Of a DNA stretch of 6,599 bases, positions 6,058 through 6,599 are shown piece by piece. Source of the DNA: Chloroflexota bacterium (GTDB taxonomy: Bacteria > Chloroflexota > UBA5177 > JANWHV01); assembly GCA_025450375.1 (NCBI GenBank), contig JANWHO010000136.1:1-6599 (forward strand). Reading direction: 5' to 3'. Position numbers and translations under genes: made by a program. The notes under the pieces were generated by a model. It had not been told where the DNA came from. It searched no databases and worked only from the letters and a program-made list of their open reading frames with translations. Positions within the stretch are counted from its first letter, which is position 1, and each line of letters starts with the position of its first letter.

Positions 6058-6354
6058 ATGCTCGCAACCGTATGGCTCGCGCCCGGAGGCATCCTGGCAT
6101 GGATTGTGGTTGGCCTGATTGCCGGCTGGTTAGCAAGCGCGGTGATGGGCTCGGGAACTGGACTGGTCGGTGACCTGATTCTGGGGCTGGTTGGTGCCTT
6201 CATCGGCGGGATCATCGTCGGATCGTTCACCACCGGAACCTATCAAGTGGTCGGCAGTATCGTGATCGCCTTTATTGGGGCGGTGATCTTGATCGCGATC
6301 GCCCGATTGATTACCGGCGGGACCAGTCGCGGAGGAAATCGCGTCGCGCTCTAG
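6058..6354 (+). CDS. GlsB/YeaQ/YmgE family stress-response membrane protein
   Basis: This 98-aa, very hydrophobic, Gly-rich protein has three membrane segments (about 11-30, 38-58 and 64-86). It shows the pattern of this family (formerly called transglycosylase-associated protein): AWIVVGLIAGWLAS, then GLVGDLILGLVGAFIGG, then IVIAFIGAVILIAIARLI. Family members are small inner-membrane proteins often induced by general, osmotic or acid stress; their molecular role is not settled. The length is slightly above the usual 80-90 aa because of a short N-terminal extension and a polar tail (TGGTSRGGNRVAL). ATG 6058 is preceded by AAGGAG (6045-6050) at a 7-nt gap. The gene stands alone on the plus strand, with a hairpin 45 nt after its stop. 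Confidence 0.9.
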   Translation: MLATVWLAPGGILAWIVVGLIAGWLASAVMGSGTGLVGDLILGLVGAFIGGIIVGSFTTGTYQVVGSIVIAFIGAVILIAIARLITGGTSRGGNRVAL

Positions 6355-6398
6355 GCTTTAGCTCCCCGGTGCCCGACGTGGGAACCAAGACTCAAGAA

Positions 6399-6438
6399 AA
6401 GCAGCGGCTCCAGGCGTAGACGCCAGGAGCCGCTGCTT
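6399..6438. terminator. Strong hairpin, terminator-like, with the T-run on the minus strand
   Basis: AAGCAGCGGCTCC (6399-6411) and GGAGCCGCTGCTT (6426-6438) pair perfectly. Inside them GGCGT (6413-6417) pairs with ACGCC (6420-6424) across a single A/A mismatch. Read on the plus strand the stem is followed by CCGTG, so the end of the GlsB-like transcript would rely on only two Us. Read on the minus strand it is followed by TTTTCTTG, a better U-tract. It lies between two plus-strand genes. It probably ends the GlsB-like transcript and may also stop antisense transcription from the right. Confidence 0.65.
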
Positions 6439-6480
6439 CCGTGCGTGGCTACAGCAGAGGTGTGAAGGGAGGGAGCGTAC

Positions 6481-6599
6481 ATGACTGGCGATTTGTTTGT
6501 TCGCGACCCAGGAAATCCCATCCTGGTTCCCGGCGACGCATGGTGGGAGGCGCGCGGAGTGCTGAACCCGGGCGTGGCCATGGTCGGAGAGCGAGTGGC
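6481..6599 (+). CDS. Probable GH130 glycoside phosphorylase/hydrolase (N-terminal part)
   Basis: This is the first 39 codons of a gene cut by the right edge. ATG 6481 follows GGAGG (6468-6472, 8-nt gap) within a purine-rich run. The N-terminus shows RDPGNPILVPGDAW and then VLNPGVAMVGERV. This matches the opening of family GH130 five-bladed propeller enzymes, which begin with NPIL-P and then NPG-A before the first blade. Members phosphorolyse or hydrolyse beta-mannosides, for example mannosyl-glucose or mannan fragments, in the cytoplasm. The catalytic Asp lies beyond the window, so the call rests on these short motifs. It is separated from the GlsB-like gene by a hairpin and probably has its own promoter. 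Confidence 0.6.
   Translation, partial: MTGDLFVRDPGNPILVPGDAWWEARGVLNPGVAMVGERV

Noticed and set aside
6351..6581. 76-aa minus-strand frame under the terminator hairpin and GH130 start
   Set aside because: It crosses a strong hairpin and overlaps a plus-strand start that has a good RBS and family motifs; it has no recognisable protein features.

Overview
This window is GC-rich bacterial chromosomal DNA. It has tightly packed genes, clear Shine-Dalgarno sites and some GTG starts. The gene families (gluconate 2-dehydrogenase subunit 3 beside a duplicated membrane protein, a PoxB-like enzyme, NDH-2, a GH130-like enzyme) and a GTAGGGGC-type intergenic inverted repeat recall Chloroflexota or related soil and thermophile lineages. 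That placement is inference from memory; there is no rRNA or other marker here to confirm it.

Left part (1-5166), all on the minus strand. In transcription order the genes are a glucose-1-dehydrogenase-like SDR (4399-5166), a type II NADH dehydrogenase-like flavoprotein (3047-4402, overlapping the SDR by 4 nt), a 134-nt gap holding a long near-perfect inverted repeat, a PoxB-like thiamine-diphosphate enzyme (1155-2912), an unrecognised membrane protein made of two copies of one four-helix unit (183-1154, its start abutting the previous stop), and the first 61 codons of a gluconate 2-dehydrogenase subunit 3 family protein (1-183, overlapping by 1 nt). The set reads as a respiratory module. The SDR would make NADH or NADPH from a sugar or alcohol. 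NDH-2 would pass NADH electrons to quinone without pumping protons, and the PoxB-like enzyme would pass pyruvate electrons to quinone. The gluconate-dehydrogenase-type complex, whose other subunits would lie beyond the left edge, would oxidise a sugar or polyol.

Middle part (5167-6057), mostly intergenic. It holds one clear small gene on the minus strand (5549-5707, 52 aa, one membrane helix, near-consensus RBS). It also holds three inverted repeats: two downstream of the small gene, sharing an ATGATAAG foot, and one in its leader.

Right part (6058-6599), plus strand. A GlsB/YeaQ/YmgE-type stress membrane protein (6058-6354) is followed by a strong hairpin (6399-6438) and the first 39 codons of a probable GH130 glycoside phosphorylase/hydrolase (6481 onward, cut by the window edge).

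No tRNA, rRNA, CRISPR array, transposase or phage gene was seen. The least explained items are the duplicated membrane protein with its repeated histidines, the 52-aa membrane protein, and the intergenic inverted repeats.
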